Notes: generated by a model from the letters alone, not told the origin. A stretch of 64,000 nucleotides of DNA from Psychrobacter sp. JCM 18900 (GCF_904846625.1 NZ_CAJHBL010000003.1:310001-374000); one strand, 5' to 3'. Shown: positions 9,761-21,811, numbered from the stretch's first letter. A program made the numbers and translations.

Positions 9761-11716
9761 TTAATACAGCTGTATGCGGTCATTGATATTATGCTGTCCA
9801 AATGAGAAGCGCTGCTGCAAGTCGGCGAGTAATGCCTCAACTTTGTCATTGTTGCCTAAGCCTTGATAGGCGCGCAATAACAGCGTGCCTGAGCGCAAAG
9901 TTGGCAGCACATCATAAGGTGTCTGTAGATAGTCGATGACCTGCTGATAGTTCTCTTTGGCCAATGCATTGCCCGCCAAGACATTTAAGGCTTGCAGATG
10001 TAGGTCGTTATCATAACGTGGGTCATCATAGCGAATCTGAATAATCGCTGTCGCTAGCGCCAGACCTTGCTCTGAGCTGCGCTCATTTGCCAGTAGCAAC
10101 TGTGCATAGCTTAACTGATAGGATAAGTTACTAGGATCTAATGCCTGCAAGTGATTTAGCAAAGTACGCTTAACGACATAATCTTCTTTATCATCTAACA
10201 GCTGAGCCCGTGCAAAGAGTAGCATCTCATTATCAGGATATTTACGAGCGGCACGGGTTAGTAAGCGTAGTGCTTCATCCGATTCGTTTTGTTGCCACAA
10301 GATATCGGCTTGCATGACAAAAGTGTCAGGCGCGAATACTGTGAAGTCTTTGCGCAGCTTCTCTAAAGTCGCGATTGCCGCATCGACGTCGTTATCGAGT
10401 AATTCAAACGCCACTACTTTTCTACGCGCTTCTAATACCAAATCCTCTTGCATGACGCCATTGAGGTAGTATTTAGCTTGATCGAACAACTGCTGACGCT
10501 CAGCACTGATACCTAGATAATAATAGGCTTGATCAAGATAAGCTGGACTCTTGGCAAGCATATTGAGTAGCTCATCGGCACTAGCGTACTCTTCAATATC
10601 CAAGCTCACTAAGGCTGCGAGCAGAGTAATCTCAGAATCATCATTGAAGCGGCTATGCGCTTCAAGTAGTAACTTCCACGCTTGTTCGCTTTGCTTTAAA
10701 TCTAATAGATAGCGAATCTCATATAGATATAAGCTTTTGCTATCGGGGTTACGTAGACGAGCTTGACTGACATAATTGATGACAGTCTCTGCGGTCACGA
10801 TTTTGCGTAATATATCCGCTTTTAACGTAATAAAAGGCACGTAGTCTGGCTGACGCTCTAGCGCTCGATTGATATGAACGATAGCGACTTCAGGTTCGTT
10901 AAACTGATAGAGTAAACCCGCTTTTAATACTGACAATGAGGCATTTTGCTCGCTATCCAATGGTTGCAACGCAGCAAGAAGTTCACGTTTGTCTTCATCA
11001 TTGTTTGGATAAATACCTATGAGGATTTCGCTTAAGTCTGCGCGTGGATCATAGCGCAAGATGCGGTTTAAAGTTTCACCCGCTAATATGTAGTCGTGGG
11101 CACGTAAGGCCAAATGCGCGACATAAAACCAAGCAGGTACGTGGTCAGGGTTTTGGTCCTGCCATGTCTTGGCAAACTGTAATGAATCTTCAACCTTTTC
11201 GTTACGCAAAGACAGGCTAAGCGCTCTCTCAAACACGGCTGTCGCATCTTCTTTAAAAGACTGTTGCTTATAAATAGAGACCGCACGTCGTTTGTCATCG
11301 CGATCAGCAGCAAACTCGGCATCCAGTAGAGCGTACAAGCTTGGTTCACTAAGCTCAGGCTGCCATAGACTGGTTGGCGCTAGGCCGTTAATGTTTTTTA
11401 CGTTTTCTATGGTGAGCGTGTCTTCATTGTAAGGTGTATCAATCGCATCACTATCTTCATTTGGTTTATCGGCAGCTACCTTATTGACAGTTACCTTATT
11501 ATCAGTAGCAACGGATACTTTAGGAATTTTTGCTTCTAGCAATACATCGGGATGGCTAGCATGAACAGGGGCTGCCAAACACAGGCACACTGCTAGAGAC
11601 AACGCTAACTTATACCGTTGACACAGGCGCTCAATAGCGACATGCAATAAAGCACGGAAGCTAGAGTATTCGCTATAGGGATGTGGTGACCGAAGTAATG
11701 ACCCAAAAAAAATCAT
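9761..11716 (-). CDS. Periplasmic tetratricopeptide-repeat protein
   Basis: A protein of about 650 residues made mostly of helical TPR-like repeats; alanine, leucine and tyrosine patterns with roughly 34-residue spacing run from about residue 120 to the end. A hydrophobic stretch near residues 38-52 ending in PVHASHP looks like a signal peptide, so the protein is probably exported. In that case the true start may be the in-frame TTG near residue 24 rather than the first ATG. A TPR protein in this place, between hemA and lolB, is conserved in Pseudomonas and relatives. Its role is not established; its position suggests envelope assembly or a scaffold. Confidence 0.8.
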   Translation of the reverse strand: MIFFGSLLRSPHPYSEYSSFRALLHVAIERLCQRYKLALSLAVCLCLAAPVHASHPDVLLEAKIPKVSVATDNKVTVNKVAADKPNEDSDAIDTPYNEDTLTIENVKNINGLAPTSLWQPELSEPSLYALLDAEFAADRDDKRRAVSIYKQQSFKEDATAVFERALSLSLRNEKVEDSLQFAKTWQDQNPDHVPAWFYVAHLALRAHDYILAGETLNRILRYDPRADLSEILIGIYPNNDEDKRELLAALQPLDSEQNASLSVLKAGLLYQFNEPEVAIVHINRALERQPDYVPFITLKADILRKIVTAETVINYVSQARLRNPDSKSLYLYEIRYLLDLKQSEQAWKLLLEAHSRFNDDSEITLLAALVSLDIEEYASADELLNMLAKSPAYLDQAYYYLGISAERQQLFDQAKYYLNGVMQEDLVLEARRKVVAFELLDNDVDAAIATLEKLRKDFTVFAPDTFVMQADILWQQNESDEALRLLTRAARKYPDNEMLLFARAQLLDDKEDYVVKRTLLNHLQALDPSNLSYQLSYAQLLLANERSSEQGLALATAIIQIRYDDPRYDNDLHLQALNVLAGNALAKENYQQVIDYLQTPYDVLPTLRSGTLLLRAYQGLGNNDKVEALLADLQQRFSFGQHNINDRIQLY

Positions 11717-12267
11717 AGATAGCCGTATTCGCCCATGGTTTACCTACACAGATAAGGCAAGTTTGTTTTAATCATTTTAAGTTATATATTGGCAATATGT
11801 ACCCATGATAAACATTATAAGAGTAGACCGATGAGATAAACAATAGCATCCGTGTTACTCAGATATTGGCAGGTCTGACTGTATGAATGTGCTACTAGTA
11901 GCGAGTACGTTGCCAAAGAATGATACTGAAGATGATTAAATATAGATAGGTCTGTCGAACTGAATATTATAGAAATATAACAAGTTAAGATAGAGTAAGC
12001 GAATGATTTAACAATATATTATTGACCAGAAGTCAAAACCCAGCTATTGATTTTATAAATCGTATGAGTAGTTGATTTGTTACATTTGCGACCAGATACA
12101 GAGATATGGTTATCATAGATGTGTGAGTGTTAATTAAAGCCCGCAATAATGATATAATAGGCGGTTTTTAGGGTCTTCCTTTTTAGCGCTGTCGTCAAAA
12201 ACTGTCTTTTAAAAATAATAAGATAGCGTAAGGGGCAACTGAGCGTCATGTTTATGGTCTATCGATA
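11717..12267. other. Divergent intergenic region, TPR gene / hemA
   Basis: A 551-base spacer between divergent genes. It holds the hemA promoter near its right end and a perfect 12-bp palindrome, GCTACTAGTAGC, at 11891-11902. No RNA gene or riboswitch was recognised. Confidence 0.5.
12150..12158 (+). promoter_or_regulatory. Extended -10 promoter, probable hemA
   Basis: TGATATAAT is an extended -10 element with a consensus TATAAT. Only a weak TTAATT lies 17 bases upstream as a -35 box. Transcription would start near 12165, giving a leader of about 100 bases before hemA. Confidence 0.5.
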
Positions 12268-13680
12268 ATGAGATTAGTGGTCATTGGGGTCAATCACAAA
12301 ACTGCACCAGTCGCTCTGCGAGAGCGCTTGGCGCTTGTGGGTGACGATGTAAATGTCGCACTCAAACAAATAGAAGCCTTTACTGATGGTAGCGTGATCG
12401 TCTCTACTTGTAACCGCACTGAAATCTATGCGCTAGTGCCACAAACGTCAACGTCGCAGTACGCTAACGGCCAACTATCTGACTCACAAACATCCGATAT
12501 ACAGGATGTCAAAGCTGCTGGCCAATCATCATCCAATAATACTTTTAGTAGTAGCATGAATATCTCGTCTGCTGCGATTAGTGCGCACATTACCAAAATC
12601 AAAACGTGGTTGGCTGACTTCAAGCAATTGCCACTCGTTGATATTGATCCTTATCTCTATGTACATCGTGATACCCATGCATTGACTCATTGGTTAAGAG
12701 TAGCGGCTGGTCTCGACTCTATGATACTGGGCGAGCCACAGATTCTCGGGCAAATCAAAAACTCTGTACATCTGGCTCAAGACCAAAAAGTACTCAGTAA
12801 TCAGCTCGGCTGGATCATCGATCAAGTATTCGCTGCTGCCAAACGAGTGCGTAACGAGACGCAGGTTGGCGCACAGGCCGTATCGCTTAGCTTTGCTGCA
12901 GCCAAATTGGTCACACAAATATTTGACGATTTACCCAGTCGCACGCTTTTGGTCGTTGCCGCAGGTGAGATGAATCGCTTGGTGGCCACCCATATCGCAG
13001 GGCTAGGGGTCGGACGAGTCATTATCTGTAACCGTAATCCCGAACGTGCCGAAGCATTAGCGGCTGAGCTACGTGGCCCTAATCGCCGCGTAGACGTTAG
13101 ACCCTTACAAGAGTTGCCGCAAGTATTGGCGGAAGCCGATATCGTTAGCAGTTGTAGTGGCAGTATGGATTTGTTGATTGATAAGACAATGACCATACAA
13201 GCGCTAAAGCGTCGCCGTTATCAGCCAATGCTTATGATAGATCTGGCCGTACCGCGCGATATCGATTCGACTATTAGCCGCATTGATGATGTTTATTTGT
13301 ACTCTGTCGATGATTTGCAGCATGTCATTGCAGGTAATATCGAGCAGCGTCGTCAAGCCGCAGTGGATGCTGAACTGTTAGTCAGTCAATTGGTGGTCGA
13401 GATAGATCGCCGCTTTCAGGTTCGCCAAGTTGGCAAAGATATTCAGCAGTACCGCGCGTGTACTCAAGGTCAAGTCGATAAATTGCTGCATGAATCTATT
13501 GCTAAGCTGCAACAGGACGATGTCAGTCCAGAAGATATCATCACTGAGCTGTCACGACGTTTGACCCAAACATTGACCCATGCACCATCGAAACTGATGC
13601 GCAAAGCCGCACGTGAAGGCGATAGTGAGTTGCTAGACTTCGTGGTGTCAGGACTACAAGATGCTCATCGAGGGCATTGA
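12268..13680 (+). CDS. hemA: Glutamyl-tRNA reductase
   Basis: HemA reduces glutamyl-tRNA to glutamate-1-semialdehyde, the first committed step of tetrapyrrole synthesis by the C5 route. The start GVNHKTAPVALRE and the nucleophile Cys48 in STCNRTEIY are canonical, as are the LGEPQILGQ motif, the NADPH-binding VVAAGEMNRL segment and the C-terminal dimerisation helices. The protein has 470 residues, about 50 more than E. coli HemA. The excess is mostly one Ser/Thr/Gln/Asn-rich insertion at about residues 58-100, within the catalytic domain just after the Cys motif. It is divergent from the TPR-lolB-ispE group. Confidence 0.95.
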   Translation: MRLVVIGVNHKTAPVALRERLALVGDDVNVALKQIEAFTDGSVIVSTCNRTEIYALVPQTSTSQYANGQLSDSQTSDIQDVKAAGQSSSNNTFSSSMNISSAAISAHITKIKTWLADFKQLPLVDIDPYLYVHRDTHALTHWLRVAAGLDSMILGEPQILGQIKNSVHLAQDQKVLSNQLGWIIDQVFAAAKRVRNETQVGAQAVSLSFAAAKLVTQIFDDLPSRTLLVVAAGEMNRLVATHIAGLGVGRVIICNRNPERAEALAAELRGPNRRVDVRPLQELPQVLAEADIVSSCSGSMDLLIDKTMTIQALKRRRYQPMLMIDLAVPRDIDSTISRIDDVYLYSVDDLQHVIAGNIEQRRQAAVDAELLVSQLVVEIDRRFQVRQVGKDIQQYRACTQGQVDKLLHESIAKLQQDDVSPEDIITELSRRLTQTLTHAPSKLMRKAAREGDSELLDFVVSGLQDAHRGH

Positions 13681-14035
13681 TGTTTTTATCGTGGCTTTTA
13701 AATCAAAACTTATCAACCAATACCTACCAATAAATGCTCGATAGCGCAAGTCATATCGTTGCCTGAGCGTATCGTTGTCAACCTTCAGTATCAGTGCTAA
13801 TATCAAGCTCTCATGGATGGCTTAGGTCAAGATATGTGCTGGTGTTTGCTCGTAATATGACTATAAATATATTAGCTTCACGTTAGTAGACCTCATCAGT
13901 GTTCGTTGTTTTTTATTTGTTTAAAAACAACGCATCTCTAGACAGCGCAAGACCTCACCATCAAATAATAGTACTTGATTATAGTGCTATCTAATCCATG
14001 TCGCATATTATCTAACCATACACTAGGAGTGTTCA
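13681..14035. other. Intergenic region, hemA / aminotransferase
   Basis: A 355-base spacer between two plus-strand genes. I saw no clear terminator after hemA and no RNA gene. An AGGAG Shine-Dalgarno for the next gene lies at its right end. Confidence 0.5.
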
Positions 14036-15172
14036 ATGCCTGCATTACGTCAAGATATCGATCCAAACGGCTTATTAGAGTATTCAGTGGTTTACACCGA
14101 TCGTGCGCTGAACCATATGTCAAAAGCCTTTCAGCAAGTGATGAATGACCTATCTAGTGACCTAAAATCTGTGTATAACGCTGACGCAGTGGTGATCGTT
14201 CCTGGTTCTGGTACTTATGGTATGGAAGCAGTCGCTCGCCAGTTGGCAAATGATGAAGACTGTCTAATCATTCGTAATGGCTGGTTCAGCTATCGTTGGA
14301 CGCAAATCCTAGAAAAAGGCAAAATCGCCAAATCATCTACAGTCCTTACGGCCAATCGTGCCGATGATAGTGAGTCGCCAAAACCGTTTGCTCCAGTCGA
14401 TATCGACGTTGCCGTAGCCAAAATCAAAGAAGAAAAGCCAGCAGTTGTATTTGCCCCGCATGTCGAAACCTCATCGGGTATCATCTTGTCAGATGACTAT
14501 ATCAAAGCGTTGAGCGAGGCTGTGCACAGCGTCGGTGGATTGTTAGTCATTGATTGCATCGCCTCAGGCTGTGTATGGCTAGATATGAAATCATTGGGTA
14601 TCGATGTACTGATTAGCGCACCGCAAAAAGGTTGGAGCAGTACGCCGGGCGCTGGTTTGGTAATGCTAAGCGAGGCTGCTGTCAAAAAAGTGGACAGTAC
14701 TGAATCTGATAGTTTTAGTATCGACCTAAAGCAATGGCTAAACATTATGCGTGCTTACGAAAATGGCGGTCATGCATACCATGCGACTATGCCGACAGAC
14801 AGCTTACGTCAGTTCCGTGATGCCGTGAATGAAGCCAAAGCAATCGGTTTTGATAAATTGTGTGAGGCGCAGTGGACACTTGGCAAACGTATCCGTGAAG
14901 TATTAGAAGCCAAAGGTGTTGAGAGCGTCGCTGCCGAAGGTTTTAAAGCACCTGGCGTTGTCGTCTCTTATACTGATCGTGATGATATGCATAAAGGTAG
15001 CGCCTTCGCTGAAATCGGAGTGCAAATCGCGGCTGGCGTACCATTGAAAGTGGGCGAGCCTGATAACTTTAAAACTTTCCGTTTGGGTCTATTTGGCTTG
15101 GATAAATTGACTGATATCGATGGCACAGTAGCGCGTTTTGAAAAGGCACTTGATAAAGTGCTGAGCCAGTAA
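14036..15172 (+). CDS. Class V PLP-dependent aminotransferase, alanine-glyoxylate / serine-pyruvate type
   Basis: A 378-residue fold-type I PLP enzyme. The cofactor-binding residues are visible: the PGSGTYGME phosphate-contacting loop (56-64), Asp173 in VIDCIASG, and the Schiff-base lysine Lys198 in SAPQKGWSS. The family includes serine-pyruvate, alanine-glyoxylate and serine-glyoxylate aminotransferases. The exact amino donor cannot be told from sequence, and no glyoxylate or serine-cycle genes lie nearby to decide. An AGGAG Shine-Dalgarno supports the start, and a strong terminator follows, so it is a single-gene unit. Confidence 0.85.
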   Translation: MPALRQDIDPNGLLEYSVVYTDRALNHMSKAFQQVMNDLSSDLKSVYNADAVVIVPGSGTYGMEAVARQLANDEDCLIIRNGWFSYRWTQILEKGKIAKSSTVLTANRADDSESPKPFAPVDIDVAVAKIKEEKPAVVFAPHVETSSGIILSDDYIKALSEAVHSVGGLLVIDCIASGCVWLDMKSLGIDVLISAPQKGWSSTPGAGLVMLSEAAVKKVDSTESDSFSIDLKQWLNIMRAYENGGHAYHATMPTDSLRQFRDAVNEAKAIGFDKLCEAQWTLGKRIREVLEAKGVESVAAEGFKAPGVVVSYTDRDDMHKGSAFAEIGVQIAAGVPLKVGEPDNFKTFRLGLFGLDKLTDIDGTVARFEKALDKVLSQ

Positions 15173-15275
15173 AGATACCAATTAAGAGGGCTGATAAAGA
15201 TAGTAATATGATAGCTTATTAAGTTTTTTCACCGCCTTTTTTAAAGCCTTTACAGTACAGTCTTTATAGTTATAA

Positions 15276-15318
15276 AAAATACTGAACCATTAGTGTCATG
15301 CTAGGTTCAGTATTTTTT
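15276..15318 (+). terminator. Intrinsic terminator of the aminotransferase gene
   Basis: AAAATACTGAACC pairs with GGTTCAGTATTTT around a 15-base loop, ending in seven T residues. It lies about 100 bases after the stop codon. Confidence 0.85.
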
Positions 15319-15406
15319 TACCTTTTTATTATATTTTATAATATAATGTATTTTTATAAATTAATATTCAAGTACGTATTTAATAAACTTAATCAGGTAG
15401 TCCGTT

Positions 15407-15844
15407 ATGAGCATACAAATAGACTGGCAAGCATTTACGCCGATCTCCTTAGTTGGGGGTCTAATGCTAGGCGTAGCGACGGTTATCTTACTGCTAGGTA
15501 TTGGCCGTATAGCAGGTATCAGTGGCATTTTTTCAAGCCTACTAAAACCTAAGCGTGTAGAGATGTGGCAGGTGCTATTTATACTGGGTTTGGTCATTTC
15601 ACCACTGCTATATCAGTTGGCGAGACCGCTACCTGAGGTAGCTATCAGTACTTCCGTGCCATTATTGATTGGTGCAGGGTTATTGGTCGGCTTCGGCACG
15701 CGTTTAGGTTCAGGATGCACGAGTGGACATGGTATCTGCGGTAATGCACGGCTGTCTCCACGGTCATTGGCAGCGACTGTCACCTTTATGCTGTTTGGGA
15801 TTGTGACCGTTTATATCGGTCGTCACGTATTAGGCCTACTATAG
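15407..15844 (+). CDS. YeeE/YedE family sulfur-compound transporter, first half
   Basis: A 145-residue membrane protein with four hydrophobic segments. It has the family signature GSGCTSGHGICG at residues 101-112, whose Cys104 and Cys111 correspond to the cysteines that pass thiosulfate through YeeE-type channels. Full-length YeeE has about 350 residues; here the function is split over this gene and the next, the common two-gene arrangement in Proteobacteria. The two genes are 92 bases apart on the same strand and likely work together. Transport of thiosulfate or another reduced sulfur compound is inferred from the family. Confidence 0.88.
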   Translation: MSIQIDWQAFTPISLVGGLMLGVATVILLLGIGRIAGISGIFSSLLKPKRVEMWQVLFILGLVISPLLYQLARPLPEVAISTSVPLLIGAGLLVGFGTRLGSGCTSGHGICGNARLSPRSLAATVTFMLFGIVTVYIGRHVLGLL

Positions 15845-15936
15845 CGAACTCATGGCAGATTGCCAGATGAAGACTGATAGTCGGGCTAACGCGTGAACGA
15901 CATACGATGGTTAATAAAAAATAATAATAGCGAGAT

Positions 15937-16362
15937 ATGACGATGCTAAAAAATATAATCGGATTGCTAGCAGGACTGCTGTTTGGACTCGGACTACTGG
16001 TGTCAGGTATGACCGATCCTGTGAAAGTACAAGGGTTTTTGGACGTATTTGGCGCATGGGATATCTCCCTTGCACTGGTGATGGGTGGTGGTCTGATCGT
16101 CGCTTTCTTCGGTGTGCGATTAGCAAAGCGTCAACAGAGCAGTTGGATTGGCACACCAATTGATATGCCTAGCAAAACCGTCATTAATAAAAAATTGCTT
16201 ATCGGTGCGATGTTGTTCGGTATCGGCTGGGGGCTGGTTGGTATCTGTCCAGGACCAGGAATTGTATTGCTTGGTACTGGTCAATGGCAAGCCTATGTCT
16301 TTATTCCTGCCATGATTATAGGAATGCTAGTTTATCAATGGCTTGAGCCTAAGCTTGGCTGA
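15937..16362 (+). CDS. YeeE/YedE family protein, second half (DUF6691-like)
   Basis: A 141-residue partner of the preceding protein with four predicted helices. It has the VSGMTDPVKVQGFLDVFGAWD segment and the cysteine motif GICPGPG (Cys104) typical of the second member of split YeeE/YedE pairs. The two halves probably form one channel with cysteines from both chains. A terminator follows, shared with the convergent acyl-CoA synthetase gene. No sulfurtransferase or SoxR-type regulator adjoins the pair, so the physiological substrate is not indicated. Confidence 0.88.
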   Translation: MTMLKNIIGLLAGLLFGLGLLVSGMTDPVKVQGFLDVFGAWDISLALVMGGGLIVAFFGVRLAKRQQSSWIGTPIDMPSKTVINKKLLIGAMLFGIGWGLVGICPGPGIVLLGTGQWQAYVFIPAMIIGMLVYQWLEPKLG

Positions 16363-16487
16363 TATAGTTAGTTCTCTATAAATTGGATACGGTGTCTCGC
16401 TTAGTCTACTATTTGTAGTACTTTCACTTAGCTTCCTTGTCTCCAAATTATATTGAACCAACTATAGTATAAATAGGCTAGCACTCG

Positions 16488-16527
16488 AAAAAAAGGTCAG
16501 TCATTTATACGTGATTGACCTTTTTTA
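16488..16527. terminator. Bidirectional intrinsic terminator
   Basis: AAAAAGGTCAGTCA pairs with TGATTGACCTTTTT (one G:T), with A-run and T-run flanks. It serves the convergent YeeE/YedE and acyl-CoA synthetase genes. Confidence 0.85.
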
Positions 16528-16566
16528 TGAATATTAATTTGTGACAGGATTTAATATATTGTCAGA

Positions 16567-18231
16567 TCATTTAGCACTGGCGGTTACTTTTGGCGTTTCG
16601 TGTGCCAATGATTTTGCCGCTTGGCGTAGCTCAAACTTTTGCACTTTACCGGTACTGGTCTTAGGTATTTCTGCAAAAACAATATATTTTGGCACTTTAA
16701 AACCTGCTAGGTGCTGACTACAATGCTCCATCACCGTGTCACGTTGCAGCGTGCTACCAGCATGAATCTCGATAAAGGCAACGGGCACTTCCCCCCATTT
16801 ATCATGTAGTGCGGCGACGACAGCACAGCTTTCAATCGCAGGTAGTTTGTACAAGACGTTTTCTACCTCGATGCTAGAGATATTCTCACCGCCTGAGATG
16901 ATGATATCTTTTAGTCTGTCCATGATTTTGATATAGCCATCAGGGTATTTAACACCCAAATCGCCTGTACGGAACCAGCCATCAGCGAATGCTTCTTCGG
17001 TAGCCTTACGGCTTTTTAGATAGCCTTTCATCACCATATTGCCACGTAGCGCCAGCTCACCCATCTCTTCTCCGTCAGCGGCTACGGGTTCAGTCGTACC
17101 TTGCTTAAATACCTCAAATCCTGCCATTAGATGAGAAGTCATGCCTTGACGTGATTTCTTTTGGGCACGGGTGGCCACATCAAGCTCATTCCATTCTTCC
17201 TGCTCAGCACAAACCGTCACTGGCCCATATACTTCAGTGAGACCGTAGACGTGCGAGATATGAAAGCCCATTGCTTCCATCGCGGCCAGCATGGTTTCGG
17301 ACGGCGGTGCACCCGCGACCCAACCTTTGACCGTATGTGTGATAGCGTCTTTATATTCTGGTTTGCCGCCAGCAATCATATTGTGCACGACTGGCGCAGA
17401 GCAGTAGTGGCTAACTTGATGCTTAGCAATCAGCTGCAATATCAAATCAGCATCAATTTTTCTCAAGCATACATTGACCCCAGCACGCTCGGCGATGGTC
17501 CATGGAAAGCACCAACCGTTACAGTGAAACAGCGGCAGCGTCCACAGATACATCGGGTGTTTGGGCATGTCCCAATCTAAAATATTAGAAATAGCATTGA
17601 GAGTTGCGCCGCGATGGTGATAGACCACGCCTTTGGGCTTGCCTGTCGTGCCAGAGGTATAATTCAGCGCAATGGCGTCCCACTCATCTTTCGGCATCTC
17701 CCAATTATCCAAACTGTCTGAGCTGGCAATCAATGCTTCATAACTCATGAGCCCAAAACGCTCGACATCGACAGCTTTGTCCGTTGAATGAATGACGATT
17801 AAGTCTGGAAAAGTCTCATCGATGATCTCAGCATGCTCAGCAAATTCGCTATCTAAAATTAAAACCTTCGCTTCGGAATGCTGCAAACAAAAGGTAAGCG
17901 CATTGATATCAAGGCGCGTGTTCAAAGTACAGAGGACGCCGCCTGACATCGGCACACCAAAGGCGCATTCGACCATCGCAGGCGTGTTCGGTAGCATCAC
18001 GGCTACGGTGTCGTTTTTATCAATACCCAGTTTGCGCAGGCCATCAGCCAGTTGGCGACAGCGAGTATAAGTCTGTTGCCATGTCTGAGTGAGGTTATTG
18101 TGTTCTAGATCGTCATAAATGATGGCAGTCTTATTAGGATAAACTTGCGCGCTGCGAATGATAAAATCAATAGGGGTAAGTGGTTGATGGTTGGCGGCGT
18201 TTTTGCCGAGACCTGTATGGAAATCTGTCAT
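16567..18231 (-). CDS. Acyl-CoA synthetase (AMP-forming), AlkK/DmdB-like
   Basis: A 554-residue ANL-superfamily ligase that activates a carboxylic acid to its CoA thioester through an acyl-AMP. The P-loop TSGTTGKPKG lies at residues 192-201, the HVYGLTEVYGP motif at about 330-340, the FRTGDLGVKYPDGY hinge region follows, and the catalytic lysine lies in PKTSTGKVQK near residue 530. The closest relatives I recognise are medium-chain (AlkK) and methylmercaptopropionyl (DmdB) CoA ligases, so a short or medium acyl substrate is more likely than a long one. It is divergent from fadH, which suggests a role in fatty-acid breakdown. AAGGACT precedes the ATG. Confidence 0.88.
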   Translation of the reverse strand: MTDFHTGLGKNAANHQPLTPIDFIIRSAQVYPNKTAIIYDDLEHNNLTQTWQQTYTRCRQLADGLRKLGIDKNDTVAVMLPNTPAMVECAFGVPMSGGVLCTLNTRLDINALTFCLQHSEAKVLILDSEFAEHAEIIDETFPDLIVIHSTDKAVDVERFGLMSYEALIASSDSLDNWEMPKDEWDAIALNYTSGTTGKPKGVVYHHRGATLNAISNILDWDMPKHPMYLWTLPLFHCNGWCFPWTIAERAGVNVCLRKIDADLILQLIAKHQVSHYCSAPVVHNMIAGGKPEYKDAITHTVKGWVAGAPPSETMLAAMEAMGFHISHVYGLTEVYGPVTVCAEQEEWNELDVATRAQKKSRQGMTSHLMAGFEVFKQGTTEPVAADGEEMGELALRGNMVMKGYLKSRKATEEAFADGWFRTGDLGVKYPDGYIKIMDRLKDIIISGGENISSIEVENVLYKLPAIESCAVVAALHDKWGEVPVAFIEIHAGSTLQRDTVMEHCSQHLAGFKVPKYIVFAEIPKTSTGKVQKFELRQAAKSLAHETPKVTASAK

Positions 18232-20770
<2,539 letters not shown>

Positions 20771-20796
20771 ACTCTTTAGCATGAATGTTAAATAAT

Positions 20797-20831
20797 GGAC
20801 GGCGAGGGGATATCTCTTGCCGTCCTTTTTT
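20797..20831 (+). terminator. Intrinsic terminator of fadH
   Basis: GGACGGC pairs with GCCGTCC, extended by GAG/CTC across a small bulge, and is followed by seven T residues. It lies 27 bases beyond the fadH stop. Confidence 0.88.
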
Positions 20832-20915
20832 ATTTGGAATGAAAATTTGACTTATTAAATTAGATCTTCAGTTCAACTTATGTTTATTTCTAGAGAATCG
20901 AGAGGTGTTGTTTAC

Positions 20916-21683
20916 TTACTCACGCTCTAATACAATGCTGTCAAAATACCCTCGCATACCACAATGCAGTCTTCTATATTGATCATCCATATCTCTTAAT
21001 AATAATTGAGTTTTACCCTTATAAAGTGCTGGATATAAGCGTAGCTCAACATTTTTATCTGATTGATCATCGTTGATGACCCAATAGTTTTCTGACCATA
21101 TGGCTTTACTTTCTCCCAAATCACAGGTGTGAGCATTGGTAAAAATCAAAACGCCCTCGATAATAGAAAGATAAGGTTTATTAGCGACACTATGAATCGA
21201 TACCGTGTTTTTCGCCTCTCCCGTATCTTCCCAGCGTTGAGTACCTGAATTATATATTGAGATTTGAGAGGTTTGAGAAAACTTACCAAAGGCACTTTTA
21301 CTCGGTAAATCAGAAGGACTTAACTCATCTGAAAAATTCCAAGCCACACCGTAATTGGTTTGCTCTTCGATATACTCTTTATACTCACGTATCAGACATT
21401 CTTCACTTTTACAGGTATTACGCTGAAACGTAAGCCATGTGCGTTGATTCGCAATGGACCTATTTTTAAAGGCTTTGCTGTCTTCATAGTCAGAAGAGGT
21501 GGCAAGATTGCTTTTATATTTCTTCGCCATTGCGTCATCAAGCTTAGAAAGCTCAGGGCTGTCACAGACGGTTTTTTCTACCCAACTAGCCGCTTTGTTG
21601 CAATCAAAACTTGCTGAATTGGCATAAGTGGAGAGTAGGCAAGTGCCTAAAATACCGATTGTAGTGATGCATAACTTTTTCAT
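20916..21683 (-). CDS. Exported protein with LprI-like (DUF1311) N-terminal domain
   Basis: A 255-residue secreted protein with a signal peptide of about 24 residues (cleavage near YANSASFDC). Residues 25-100 form an LprI/DUF1311 domain: conserved cysteines in FDCNKAASWVEKTVC, the LSKLDDAMAKKY helix, and NQRTWLTFQRNTC. LprI proteins inhibit lysozyme in some bacteria. The C-terminal half (about 110-255), rich in beta-strand patterns, matches nothing I recognise. A GAGGGT Shine-Dalgarno precedes the ATG. It converges with fadH and appears to stand alone. Lysozyme inhibition is a family-level suggestion only. Confidence 0.75.
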   Translation of the reverse strand: MKKLCITTIGILGTCLLSTYANSASFDCNKAASWVEKTVCDSPELSKLDDAMAKKYKSNLATSSDYEDSKAFKNRSIANQRTWLTFQRNTCKSEECLIREYKEYIEEQTNYGVAWNFSDELSPSDLPSKSAFGKFSQTSQISIYNSGTQRWEDTGEAKNTVSIHSVANKPYLSIIEGVLIFTNAHTCDLGESKAIWSENYWVINDDQSDKNVELRLYPALYKGKTQLLLRDMDDQYRRLHCGMRGYFDSIVLERE

Positions 21684-21811
21684 ATTACCCTCATTTTTAG
21701 AGCTTGATTGTATTTTAAGAACGCTATAACTGTGATATACGTGTCATCATCACTATCTGCAAAAAACAAATCAGTCCATCCATCCTAGCCCAACTAACCA
21801 GCCTCACTCAT

